From Lotus japonicus (taxonomy: Eukaryota; Streptophyta; Magnoliopsida; Fabales; Fabaceae), in NCBI RefSeq assembly GCF_012489685.1, contig NC_080041.1:25781780-25845779 (forward strand): 64,000 nt of DNA, in the 5' to 3' direction. Positions within the stretch are counted from its first letter, which is position 1. Each line of letters starts with the position of its first letter. Shown piece by piece: positions 1 through 11,328 of the stretch. The position numbers were made by a program, and so were the translations under genes. The notes under the pieces are model-generated. The model was not told where the DNA came from, searched no databases, and saw only the letters and a program-made list of their open reading frames with translations.

Positions 1-1702
1 AACGCCAAGATTAAGCTTGGAAACACAGAACCTTCCAAGGAAAAAAAAAGAGCAAATAAAAAACTAAATGGCAGCCATATATATAGCCTAGGACAGCAAA
101 AAAGAGCAAATTAAAAACCCAAAGTGCAGTAACAGCAAAATAGAATAAAGGAGAACTAATTACCAACATAAAAACAGCAAACAAAGGATAAATAATAGGA
201 CTTAAAAATGAAACAAAAAGGAACTAGAAGAATGACATAGAGCTGGAAAGATAAAGAGCTATCAGTTTAATTTCAAAAGATAAAGAAGTGTTGAAGAAAT
301 GGTATATGTCTCAAGTTGAATTACTCCAATTGCAACTATGTTGGACAAGGAAAACCATAAGCATGATCTGCTAAACAGGCCTCAGTTAAACAAATAAAAT
401 CTTCCGCAACCTGGAAACCCGGCTAATAGGAGGCAAGCAAGTAGTGCCCCATCTCACCAAGTGATGTTTAAACTCTGTCCTTTCACTCTCAAACTATTGT
501 ATACAACATAACTTGATAGAAAAAAAATCCATAGGTTAATAGACACAGACAGGGCTATGGTATAACGTCTTATTTACCTAGTACATTTTTTAAACGCCCG
601 ATCATCCCAAATTAAGTGGAATAGATAGATTAACTAGAACAGGACTCAACGATGTCAAATCTACAATTGTTACTTGCAAACTCAACAAGTTTATGAGCTC
701 AGGAGAGCTTCTTTACTACTTTACATTCCCAGTTGACAAAGCATTGTACTTCAGTAGCACCATATCTGAAAACCTAAAGCTTCCTTCTCACTTCAGTGAG
801 CTAACCTTCATCATTTTCCCATAATTGAAAAATTCATAATCAGTTAATCAAGTCATTACTACCCTAACCCATTTCATATCAGAAGCTGGATGCAAATGAA
901 AAAGACGAGATACACAAAAGTTAAGAACATACATTGCAAAAAATTCAAGGACATAAACAAAAGTTAAGAGCCTCCATATGCATATTCATATATCAGACAT
1001 TGCCTATGAATTTGTAAAAGAGAAATAGGAAAAAAAAACTATAAGAGAGATTGGAGAAACCCTAACCTTCTCAAGTGGAACAATCAAGCCAGGGGAATCA
1101 GTGCCTTTCCTCCTTCGTGTTAGGAGCAGATCAGAAAGCAGAATCACTATAATGGGTCTTGTTCCCCAAATTCAAAGAGAGGAGAGTTAGGGATATATGT
1201 TGTGAGAGAAATCTAAGAAAATTTGAGAGAAAGAGATGCAAGACATGTGAGAAAGAGAACACACATACCAGAACCGTGAGCAAGAACTGAGAAAGAGAAG
1301 CAATTCGCGGAACTGAAAATCATTGAGCGTGAAGGTGAGCCCTCACGATGAGGAAGAAGGAGCGTGAAGGTGAGTTGAGCGTGAATGAAATTTAGGGAGA
1401 ACTGAGAAATTTAGGGTCACATTGAGCGTGAATGAAATTTAGGGAGGGAACTGAAAATCATTCGCGGGTTTAGAATTTGGAAAATCAATTGAGGGAAATT
1501 AGGGCCGGCCCTTGGCAACCGTCGATAATAAGGAGTAATTTTACCAGTAATGTTAGCGGCGGTTGTAACCGCCGCCAATAGTACGTTTTCAAAAAAGGAG
1601 CGACGGCGGTTGGCCATCCGCCGCGAAATAGTGAGTTTTAAGACGGCAGTTGGCCCAACTGCCGCAAAATTTTGGCCACTAAGTCGTTGTTTTGGTGTAG
1701 TG
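1..1702. mobile_element. CACTA (En/Spm-like) transposon, one terminal part
   Basis: The right end at 1685-1702 reads, on the complementary strand, CACTACACCAAAACAACG, a typical CACTA terminus. The subterminal zone at about 1540-1680 holds repeated GC-rich palindromic motifs of the GCGGCGGTT / AACCGCCGCC type, as expected for CACTA transposase-binding repeats. No matching left terminus was seen, so the element runs past the window start or is truncated. The interior at 1-1500 is AT-rich with no long coding frame. It may hold captured host sequence: a short open stretch at about 1070-1165 on the minus strand ends at a GT. No transposase is visible. Confidence 0.6.
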
Positions 1703-2310
1703 TGATATAATTCCTCCACCATCTTCTGAACATCCACCTTTATAGTCTCCCAAAAAGACTTTAAGAACCTTAAATTAAACTCATCTGGACCAAGGCTTTT
1801 TATCATTGACGCACTCCCAAATTGCCTTTGATCTCTTCCAGTTCAAAATTGGAGCATATAAATGCATTATCTGTCGTTGATACCGACCTAAAATGTACAC
1901 CATCAAGCTGAGGGTGACTTCCTTGCTGCCTCTGAAATTTCTCCTTGAAAAACTCCCTAACCCCCCTTTTAATCATGGTTGGATCCTCAGTCCACCTCCC
2001 TTCAATGTTCATCCCACCAATGTTATTTGTTCTCCTCCGGTTAACAATTGCATGGAAGTACTTTGAGTTCAAATCCCCCTCCTTAATCCACCGTGATCTA
2101 GATTTTTGATAGAGAAGTGACTCATTAAGCTTAGAAATACTTCAATGTACAGCGAGTAAAGATTGTTTCTGTCAGACCTCCTCTATGCTTAGCTCCTTTT
2201 TCTTCTCATTGACATTACCGAACACCTCCTTGTTCCATTTCTTCAAGTGTCATTTCAAGGCCTTCAATTTCTCATTGAAAACAAATGTCGCATGTCTCTG
2301 AATCTGAAAC
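1703..2310 (-). pseudogene. LINE (L1-type) reverse transcriptase fragment, degenerate
   Basis: Minus-strand frames read as the N-terminal side of a plant LINE ORF2. A segment contains the WIKEGDLNSKYFHAIVNRRR-like block (2100-2035), a GRWTEDPTMIKRGVREFF-like block, and the RT entry motif SLGPDEFNLRFLKSFW (normally SPGPDGF.. in this family). Frameshifts and in-frame stops break it, for example in the 2120-2200 stretch. It stops abruptly at 1702, where the CACTA terminus starts, so the CACTA insertion or a deletion truncated it. Upstream of 2310 it joins gypsy-derived repeats. Confidence 0.7.
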
Positions 2311-5018
2311 CGAAAATGTGACTATGAGTGTGATGCTAAACCGAAAACATGTGAATTTGATTTGAAAGAAGAAAATGAAAGAGAATTGGGGTGGAGTCAG
2401 AAAAAAGAAAAGGAAAAGTGGGCCAAGAAAACATGTGAATAGGAGTGTGATGCTAAACTGAAAACATGTGAATTTGATTTACAAGAAGAAAATGAAAGAG
2501 AATTGGGGTGGAGTAAGAAAAAAGAAAAGGAAAAGTGGGCCAAGAAAACATGTGAATATGAGTGTGATGCTAAACCGAAAACATGTGAATTTGATTTGAA
2601 AGAAGAAAATGAAAGAGAATTGGGGTGGAGTAAGAAAAAAGAAAATGAAAAGTGGGCCAAGAAAATAAAGAGGCCGAAGAAGAGGAAGGGAATGTATTTC
2701 CTTTCTCATTGTGGGCACCATGATAGTGTTTGCATCAAGCTAATGACGTTAAACAAGCGTTTTCTGGGTGGCAACCCAGTGTTTTTATTGCTTTTGCTTT
2801 ATTTATGTATTTTAGTAAGTGGTTGTGTGATTTTGTGAAGCTTTGATTAATTGTGTGCTTTTGGGTTCTTCACAAGTCTTGATAGATATATTGAGTGTGT
2901 TCATAAGCTTTGGAAGCAATGAAATCATATTTTTTGAATTTGAGGATGACTTGTGAAAATGCATGAGAGTTAAGTGAAATTTGGGTCATGTGAAATTTTG
3001 TGCAAAACCTGATTTTCAAAGTTGTAACAGGTCTAATTTGATGCTTATCATGCAGGATGGATGGTTTTTGAGGTTGGTGTGTTTTGGGAAAATTGAGGTA
3101 TGTAGTAGTGTGCTCATGATGAAAAACAAGTCTCTCTAAGTGTGTTTTTTTGCATTAATTGTACAAAATTGCTTTCCATAGCTTTTGAACAAACTCATGT
3201 TTGTGTTTTAATGTTATTTTTCAAATATTAGAAAGGTTCTAATGTGAACTCTTTGGCTTTGCAGTGAAAATGCATTAAGACTGCTCATTGTGTACTTTTC
3301 TTAAATTTGGAGTGTGCCTTGTGGGAATGTGCTTCAATTGTGTAGTTTAAGGTCTGTCACAAGTTTTAAATGATATGAATGATGAGTCTGAGGACTTAGA
3401 AAGCCGGAAAAATGAGAAAATAAGAAATTGAGGTGTTGGGTTGTGAAAATAAAAGAATTGTGTATAAGGGATGAGTTAGAGTGTGAAATAAGAATCTTGT
3501 GTCTCTTTTCATAATTTTATTCTTCACACAAGTTTCTTAGATGACAAGTAAGTGGTTTACCTTCATAGGAAGCATTGAGAATGAATGAATCAAAATTTGA
3601 GGTATCCATGTGTGCAAATAATCAAAATGAATGCTAAATTGAATTCATGTTCTTTAATGATTAATATGTGAAATTTCAGTGATTCACATGTTTAAATTGA
3701 AGATAGAAATGCCTCATTATGATTGAAAAGCAAGGTAGAAGAGAAATACAAATTTTGGAGGCTAGACTTGTGAATTTTGGCAAGACTTGACAGTATTCTG
3801 CTGCATAATTACAGGTACTTCGCTTAAGCCAGCCAAATGATCGCTTAAGCCAAATTCAGAAAGCAGAAACAATGTACCATGGGCTCAATTTTGCTTAAGC
3901 CAGGAGCTTAAGTCATCTGAAAAATGCTCAGGGACCCCTAAGCTGTGTGAGGGAGTGTAGCCAAACACTGGTAAGATGAGAGAAAGAGAGAATTGTCATT
4001 GTATTTCATAATTGATCTTGCTTGAGACTCTGATTGATTGTAATTGCATGGAAATGATGGAAAATGATCAAGGCATTTTGTTCTTTAGTGTAAATATCCA
4101 CTTAGTCAAATAAGCCTACCTTTGATTAGGAATTCCAATTGCACCCCTTTTGAGCATGAAATTGAAATCATGTTCTTTGTATATGACCCAAGCCTAAAAG
4201 AAAAACAATGTTTCTCTCATACTTTTATGTCAAGAGAGCATTTATGAAAGGATTGTATGTAAACATGCTAAGTTTGGGGGAGTGAAGGTTATTAGTGCTT
4301 TTAGATATAAAGTTTTGCAATTTCTCTATTTTGTGTAAATTAAATATATTATTGAAAACAAAATATGAAGAAAAAAAAAAGGGAATGAACAAAAGAAAAC
4401 AAAAGAAGGAAGGTTGAGAAGTTGAAAAGATATGAAAGGGTTGGGGTGTAAGTGATGAAAAAATAGTGACACAACAAAAGAATTGGTTAAGGTGAGAGTG
4501 AAGGGTTCATGAGTGTTATTCATGTCATTGTTGCTTTCTTGAATTGAAAGTACCTTGAATATCCAGAGAAACCAATTGTTTTTTGAAACCAGACCTCATT
4601 ACAATCCTAGAAAGACCTTTGTGATTCCGAATTAACCATGGAATTTGATGATTACTGAGTCAGGTAACAAGATTGATTTTGTAATTCAATGATAGATTAA
4701 ACACTTTCCCTTTGATCTCTTGGATAATAATTTTGATGAGAATTTGAGTGATTCCTGATTGGAAAGTTTGGAAGGTTAATGTGTACTTAGAATCTCATGT
4801 TGAGCATGTTCTTGTATTATGATTTTGGTAAAATGTTGTGGGCTTCACATGATCTTAATTAAAAAAAATTGTTTTGAAAATGAGGATCATGCGATGAGTA
4901 AGGGTTTGAAAGTGGTAGTTCATGAGTCATGGTTTTTCAAAATCCATTGCGAATATGTTCTTTTTGGATAGTCAATACCTTTTGTTTGAGGACAAACAAA
5001 TTTCCAAGTCTGGGGAGT
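2311..5018 (+). mobile_element. Ty3/gypsy element of Athila/Tat type, 3' internal region
   Basis: An open frame at 2503-2838 carries the tandem 39-residue repeat and then a stretch containing TLNKRFLGGNPVF. A 'taaacaagcg..tgggtggcaaccca' block is common downstream of pol in Athila/Tat-like elements. Next come about 2.2 kb of non-coding AT-rich DNA and a polypurine-like stretch (ccaagtctggggag) directly before an LTR start at 5019. No protease, RT or integrase is present, so the element is truncated on its 5' side at about 2310, at the LINE fragment. Copies of the palindrome-like GCTTAAGCC lie at 3823-3905. Family assignment rests on these landmarks only. Confidence 0.55.
2326..2668 (+). repeat. 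Three tandem copies of a 117-bp in-frame unit
   Basis: The motif gagtgtgatgctaaa recurs at 2326, 2443 and 2560, a period of exactly 117 bp (39 codons). Each unit reads in frame as a charged, Lys/Glu-rich peptide with CEFDLKEENERELGWS and KKKEKEKWAKK blocks. The third copy is slightly diverged and runs on into the FLGGNPVF block. The 39-codon period and the open frame suggest the repeat expanded inside a coding region of the gypsy element. The second unit has a TAG where the others have TAT. Confidence 0.85.
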
Positions 5019-6365
5019 TGATAAGTGTGGAATTCACTCAAGTTCTCATGTTGAATTTACCACTCAATTATTCTAAATGCGAAAAATGTCTCTCAAATTA
5101 ACCCTCAATAGGTTAGAGTAATAGATAATTAGTTTTTATAAATACTATAGTAAATATGATTGAAAATTGAAATAAGTATTAAATTCGCTGTTTTTGTTTG
5201 TAGTAGAAATATCAAAGGGATTCAAGCAAATCATAGCCCAAATTGAAGATTTTAGCTAAAGCCAAGAAATTTTGGCTTAAGCTAAAGAAGAGACCGTAGA
5301 GTTGACTTAATTGAGGAATGTTGGCTTAAGACAAATCATGGATGGCTTAGGCCAATAAATTCATGAGATCGACAGAAGCTTTGTGTGATGATTGAGATTT
5401 TGGCTTAAGCCACATCTGTTTGTGCTTAAGCCAAAAATAGTTACCTAGCCTTGAAGAAAACTTTTGGCTTAAGCCTAAAAGTTGCAGGGTTTTATTATAA
5501 AACCACGTTCAGATCTGTTTTTGGAAAGTAGAGAAAAGAACTGATAAAACGGAACCAGAACTTGAGAGAAAGGAAAACCCACGAAGAAAGAAAGGGAGAT
5601 TGAGAGTTCTCGCACTCTCCGTCAAGCTGGGGAGACGCCGACGACGGCACATATCATCTTCTTCTCTACATTTCTTGTAAGCTTTAAAGCTTCCATGGAA
5701 ATGGATAGCTAAACCTCTTTGTGTTGGAATTGGATGCAGTTTTTTATCTTGAATGTATTCATCTTGATTCTCACGTGGATTTCAATGATCTTATCTTGTT
5801 CTTCATGCTAGTTTTATATTGATCAACTAAAGCTTGATTTTGGATTTGATTGAGTGGTGGAAACTATTCCTTTGATTCTGAAATAGATAGATCATCTAGT
5901 GAGTTTTAGTTTTAGAAATGAAATTGGAATCAATTAGTCAATAAACATCTAAGCTAAAGGAAACTTGTTTTCCTAAATTATTCAAGGGGTTGATTTTTAG
6001 AAAGTGAAGTGATAATCCTTTTTATGAGGGAACTACGAAGAGGATAAGAAATGATGTGATGAAATCCAATATAGAAAGTAATTTATATGTGAAATTATAA
6101 GGATACTGAAGAGGTAATCGACAAAATCCAATTCTAATTGTTCTCTCTATTTGTTCACAATCCGTTTTATTACAGCTTTTCTTTTTATGTTCACAACGTA
6201 TCTCAAAACAGTCAACTGAAACCCTTGTTGAACTCATTACTTAAGTAATTTTATTAAAGAACGACATTTGTATTAGCAATTCGTTGCGGATACGACAAAA
6301 CCTTTTGCTATACTACAATTGAGTCTTGAAAAATTCGAAAGTGGTTAGGTAAAAACTCTTTCAAC
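5019..6365 (+). mobile_element. Probable 3' LTR of the Athila/Tat-like gypsy element
   Basis: Starts TGATAAGTGTGG immediately after the polypurine-like tract (ccaagtctggggag). It contains several GGCTTAAGCC-type repeats (5260-5475), a TATA-like ttattataaaacc near 5493-5505, and then a leader-like region. The 3' boundary is inferred at ...TTTCAACA near 6365 and is uncertain, because no second LTR is available for comparison. Confidence 0.5.
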
Positions 6366-6418
6366 ATTTTCCTATTTTACCCTTTTGAATTTTATTCATT
6401 ACAACCTCTCATCATTTA

Positions 6419-6744
6419 TTCTCTCCGCCTCTTATTTTAAGTCAATTTTTTGTCATAGTATATAAGTCACTTTACAATACTTATGAAACCTTAATTTTTT
6501 TTCTATGTTTGCTGTTATATTTAACATTCAAAATTAAAAAAATTCCCACATTCCAAAATTTTACTTTATTTCCATTGCAACTTAAAGATAGTGGAACATT
6601 ACTATGGAGTGAAAATTTTAAATTAGTTTAATTTAGAAAATTTACTAAAAAAACAAAAAATTATTACAACCAACTAATTTTAACTAACTTTCTTAATTAT
6701 AGAGAATTGGGAAAACATGATTTATAAATAAGGAGCGAATAGAG
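6419..6744. mobile_element. Stowaway-like MITE
   Basis: Bounded by TA dinucleotides (6417-6418 and 6745-6746). Its ends are inverted: TTCTCTCCGCCTCTTATT on the left, and the complement of the right end is CTCTATTCGCTCCTTATT. The size (326 bp), AT-rich interior and TA target site fit Tc1/mariner-derived Stowaway MITEs. Confidence 0.6.
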
Positions 6745-6746
6745 TA

Positions 6747-7752
6747 TTAAATATGAATAACGCTAAAGTTCATGTCAATTTCAGTCCAAATTTTACAAAA
6801 TCAAAATTTCTAGAATCAGTTATACAAATATCCAATTGTTTATTTTAAAACATTTTAGTTTTCCAAATTTTAAATTCAGACATAAACTTTTGGTACACAT
6901 GTTCATATCCAAATATCAAATTTGATTCTAATCCCAATCTATCTGAACCGGTGAACTCTAACATTAGAACACTCATTCTAACTTTGAGTTTCTTGAACAC
7001 ATGCGAAGTCATCAAACGAATCATCGTCAATTTCGTTCATCTTCCGAATTCGGGTTTTCATCCTCAAAGTGTTCATCGAAGCTTAGTCTTCATCCTCGAA
7101 GCTCAATGTTAATCCTTGAAGCATTCCACTTCGAAGCTTTTATGAACTTGTTGTGTGCGTTCATCATCAAATCCTCGAAACTCGGTGTTTCAAGCTTTTC
7201 TGGGTCTGATCATGTTTGATTGCTAGAAATTTCTGCAAAGCAATTAAGGAGGGTTAATGAATTCATATAGTATGTTTATATCTAGAAACCATAATTTTAA
7301 TCCACTTTTAAAATTCGCTTTTGAATCAAATTCAGTTTCATAAAATGGTTTTTTAATTAAATTCAATTGAAAATATAATTTTAAAACCGGTTTTCAAACA
7401 AAGTTCATTTTAAATCATGTTTTAAACCAAATCCGGTTTTAAAAACCGATTTTAAACTTATTCAATTTAAAATTCAATTTTAACCAAAACCAATTTTTTT
7501 AATGGGAAAAATACTTTTAAACCAGTTTGAAAACCATATCCAATTTAAATCTGTATCCAAATTTAAAATCGGTTTTGATTTTGGTCGTGAATAATGATTC
7601 TTAAACATAACTATTGTAAAAACATAAAATTACCACTTATATGGATTTTACTTCAGAATTTTATGCGAATTTTGCTACAGATATAGCGGTGGTTATTGAG
7701 CGGCGGTTTCAAACCGCCGGAAAGTTATTTCCTACAAATATTTCTTAAAAAA
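6747..7752. other. Intergenic, AT-rich, with AAACCGGTTTT array
   Basis: No gene is supported. Between about 7290 and 7590 a degenerate series of palindromic AAACCGGTTTT-like motifs recurs every few tens of bases. At 7683-7720 a short GC-rich palindrome (gcggcggtttcaaaccgccg) resembles the CACTA subterminal motif at 1540-1680 and may be a CACTA remnant. The open frame at 7001-7219 is Ser-rich with no recognisable domain. Confidence 0.4.
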
Positions 7753-7975
7753 TACTCTCTCTGTTCCTTATTAACTGTCCACTTTAAAGAAAAAAAATTG
7801 TTCCTATATATCTGTCCACTTAGAGTTTCAAGAGAGTAATAAATAATGTTTTTCCGAGAAATGTCCTTGCAGGAACAATAAATGAGAAAAGATAATATAC
7901 ATTTTAAAAGATGATATATGAAATCAAATAATACTTTTATAAAAAGTAACAAAATTAATTGCACTCCTTAATATG
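7753..7975. mobile_element. Truncated Stowaway-like MITE
   Basis: Begins after a TA with ACTCTCTCTGTTCCTTATT, a typical Stowaway end, followed by a second 'ctgtccactta' motif 55 bp later. The matching right terminus is missing. The right side carries the 'aattgcactccttaata' sequence often found inside this MITE type. Boundaries are approximate. Confidence 0.4.
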
Positions 7976-8959
7976 CGTGTTTCTTCTCTTTCTGAAGAGT
8001 TAAATAGGAACTGGGCGAGCAGTACTTTTCTACTGATTTTGTTACCCATTTTTCCTTCAATAACTTCTGAAGTAAATTCCGCAAGAATTTCTGAAGAAAA
8101 ATCCGAATATGGTTTCATTGGTTTGGTCAAACGATTGAACACCCCAAGCTAAGCACACCTTGATGATGTGTAGCAGTATAGGACTTGTAACAAAAAGAAA
8201 AGTTGATAGGATGAGTGAGGTATGTTCTGCCACATCATGTAGCTCGTGCATCTCGTGCCAAGGAGGTACATAATGTCCACAGTCCACTTCTATTACCAAA
8301 CTCCCGTTACGGCGCATCGTTAGCTTTCAGAAATTTGTGTCAGTTATTCCTCCAAGTCCTCGACGTCTACTTTTTCCGTCTAACTGCCGTTTGAGTTGAA
8401 AAAGGAATTGAATTTCTCTGTGTTCCCCCACCAAGTCAAATATAGTAATATACTACTCCATGAGTACTATTTCAGTTGAATTTCAATTTCTTGAACCAAT
8501 AATGTTCAAATAGACAATATTAACTCAACGGAATTGGTAAATAATGATTGTATTGGTACATAATGATTTTTTGAAATCTTAGATTTAGAGTTCAATTTAT
8601 ATAAACAGCATTCAAATCTTACATTTTCTACACTTAATTTGAAATTCTATGAGCAATTTAATAAATAAAAAATAGACACTATTAGTAATATTTTAACTTT
8701 TGACGGTAAGATTTTCTCTTGAAACATTTGGCGAAACATTTATGTCTGCATTAATTCGACCCAATTATTATTTTATCTTGTGACACCGGCACATTTGGTA
8801 ATAACTCTGATGACATCATTCTTTGATCCTATGAAAATTGAAAAGTACTCCTCCTTTGGACTCAAAAAAATATTCCTTGATTAATGATTTTCTTTTTTAT
8901 ATTCAAAAAAAAAGACCCACATATTTAGTGAAACAACAATGATATGTTCACACCTCAAA
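7976..8959. other. Intergenic region without a supported gene
   Basis: An 86-codon minus-strand frame at 8057-8317 (containing IEVDCGHYVPPWHEMHELHD) is the only stretch with a protein-like composition. It has no recognisable family and no splice context, so it is treated as a possible gene fragment and not called. The remainder (8440-8950) is AT-rich with nothing identifiable. Confidence 0.3.
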
Positions 8960-9567
8960 TTTGTTTTAGAAATATGAAGGGGCAAGGCCTCGTAAGAGAA
9001 AAAACGCTAAACAACAAGAGCACGAAGAAGCTAATGCTACATCAGCATCCTGAACTAAAATACTACGACATTCCGCTAAAGGAGAACACAACATCTGTGT
9101 TCGAAAACTAAATACATTGGCAGTTTTCGCAAGACAGTTTGCCCGAGAGTTGACTTCCCGCAAGACATGGTGAAAAAAAACCTCCATACCACGTGGGATC
9201 CCACGCGCGAGTGGCCCCAACCATCCCCAAATAAGGATTAACCAGATTACCAGACGCATTAACCGCTGCAACAGCATCAACAAAATCACATTCAATCACA
9301 ACCTTAGGAAAAGAGGTACTACCCAAGATCTTCACCGCTGTACGAATGGCCTAGAGCTCCGCCAACAAAGAATTTGAGGTACCCAAACATCTGCAAAAAC
9401 CCTGCACCCAGCGACTAGCACTGTCCCTAAGCACTCCACCACAAGCTGCAGCGTTGTTATCCCACACCGATCCATCGACGTTAAATTTAACCCAACCAAG
9501 TGGAGGGAACAACCAACGTGTACTACTACAGCTTCGTGGACCTGTTTCAACGTCAATAGTCGCCATG
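8960..9567 (-). pseudogene. LINE 3' end: RNase H domain remnant
   Basis: Minus-strand frames give a plant LINE RNase H: a KFNVDGSVWDNNAAACGGVL block (9500-9430), a LLAEL motif, VVIECDFVDAVAAVN, and then HHVLREVNSRANCLAK in another frame. At least two frameshifts separate these, near 9340 and 9170. The last catalytic Asp of the usual N.RADxLA motif appears as Asn. The upstream RT part is missing, as in 5'-truncated LINE insertions. No clean TSD was found. Confidence 0.75.
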
Positions 9568-10436
9568 ATATCATCGTGTACACATCATTTTCAATTATTT
9601 TTATTTTTATCTCTCTTCTCTTATCATTTATCACATCATATTTTATCTCTCTTACTTTTTCTTTTCTTTCTATTTCTCTCATTCTTCCACCTCTTTCCAT
9701 CTCAAAGAAAGGTGTGAAAGCAACATTATTCAGTAAATAAGAGCAACCCTGAATTTTAAGTACGTACCCCTTAAATAAAAACAGGTACCCAAACATTCGA
9801 GTAGAAGATGCTCGAGTCTCTTAAATATATGATTATGAGTTCGATTACTGAATCCATGTGTAATAAAAAAAAACATGATTACATAGTCTCCACATTACTG
9901 TCTGACAATACTTCAAGAAACTATTCTTTCGTCTTTATGCGGAAGGATATGCTTGAATAGCAAGAAAAAAACATGTGGATCCGACATTTTTTTTAGATTT
10001 GTCCAAATCACCAAGATAAATATTATGTGAAATAGTTTATATGATGTAACAATATTTTAGAGCCTGACGTGACTATAGGACGGCTAGACGATTCTTCCTT
10101 ATGACGACCAGTTGCACCTTTAACTAGGATATGACGACTTGTTTCTTATAGAGAGAATAGGTCATGCCCATACGACTCTTGGGCTGAGGTTTTATGAGGT
10201 CGAAGAGTCCAATTAGACTAGCATTATGATTTTAGATTATCTCACTATAAAAATGGAAGTCACTCATTGTAAATGCGACCCATTTATTATTATACATACA
10301 TGATATTATTATTTCTCTTCCTTTTTAGGTCTGCTAGGATTTGCGGTATCAATGTCTTTATTCCATGCCGTTCCTAGTCCTAGATCTAGAACAATTAGTA
10401 TTTTGAATTCTAACTTATAACACCTGTTAAAATAAT
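9568..10436. other. Intergenic, possible LTR leader remnant
   Basis: No coding region. The 9570-9720 stretch is pyrimidine-rich (tctctctt runs). At 10040-10400 the sequence has LTR-like traits: a TATA-like ctataaaaatgg at about 10245, then a leader ending near 'gtcctagatctagaac'. No terminal repeats or TSD could be defined. At 9795-9860 a short sequence containing gagttcgattac resembles a degenerate tRNA B box. Confidence 0.3.
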
Positions 10437-10444
10437 GTTATTGG

Positions 10445-11115
10445 CTATGTTTGGCATGTTTAGCTAATAAGTTAGCTGAAAGCTGAAAAACTAGCTGAAA
10501 GCTTATAAGCTAGCTGGAAGCTGATAAGCTAGCTGAAAGCTGAAAAGCTACGTGATTGAAACAAAAGTGTTTGGTAAAACTAGCTGTTAAACAAGCTGAA
10601 ATTGTAAAAGGACATAAAAGGACATACTTGTATAATTATTTTTATATTTAACATTACTTTATTTTTACATTAATACCTATATAATATTAATATTAAAATT
10701 ATTATCACTTTAAATATTTTTATTAACTCAAGTTATTTATCATCTTAAAAATACATTATTAATTTTTACTTGTTTTTATTAATGAAATATTTTTAATACT
10801 TGTGGTGCGCACCGGTGTGGCGGAAATGGTGACGAGAACTACATAAGTGTGAGAGGAAAATGAGTTTAGTGTTTTTATAAATATATAAGGGTAATGGTGA
10901 AATTTTAATAAAATAATAAAGATAAAAATGAGAATAAATTTAATAAGCTATAAGCTTTAAGCTATAAGCTACCTGAGATAGCTTATAGCTTAAAGCTTTA
11001 AGCTACTGAAATAAGCTCTTTCACTAAACACTTTTAAAGAGCTTTTAAAGTAGTCAAATAAGCTTTAAGCTAGTCAAATAAGCTATAAACTAACTGAAAT
11101 GACATGCCAAACAAA
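10445..11115. mobile_element. hAT-like MITE with AGCT-rich arms
   Basis: Inverted ends CTATGTTTGGCATGT and, on the complement, TTTGTTTGGCATGT. Flanks GTTATTGG (10437-10444) and GTTATTGT (11116-11123) form a 7/8 match, as expected of a hAT 8-bp TSD. Both arms hold dense copies of 'agctgaaagctgataagct' motifs. It lies about 210 bp upstream of the UGT start codon, so it may be part of that gene's promoter. Confidence 0.6.
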
Positions 11116-11328
11116 GTTATTGTCTTATTGACAATATGAAGCTAAAGGTGATTTTACCAACATTTCCATACAGTAATCTAGACAATTACTACTACATTTC
11201 TTTTTTTACATTTAGAAATATAAACTAATTAAATATTCCACTTAATGTCCCTCTATTTAATGATAGACACAGAACTCAAAATCAATCAAACAATAGTAAA
11301 GCAGAAAACAATAGGAAAGCAGAAAGCA

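Noticed and set aside
2397..2721. Minus-strand Phe/Ser-rich hydrophobic frames (87 and 80 codons)
   Set aside because: Antisense shadow of the 117-bp repeat; the coding-like strand is the plus strand.
8057..8317. 86-codon minus-strand frame as a gene
   Set aside because: Composition is plausible, but there is no recognised domain, no splice context and no neighbouring exon.
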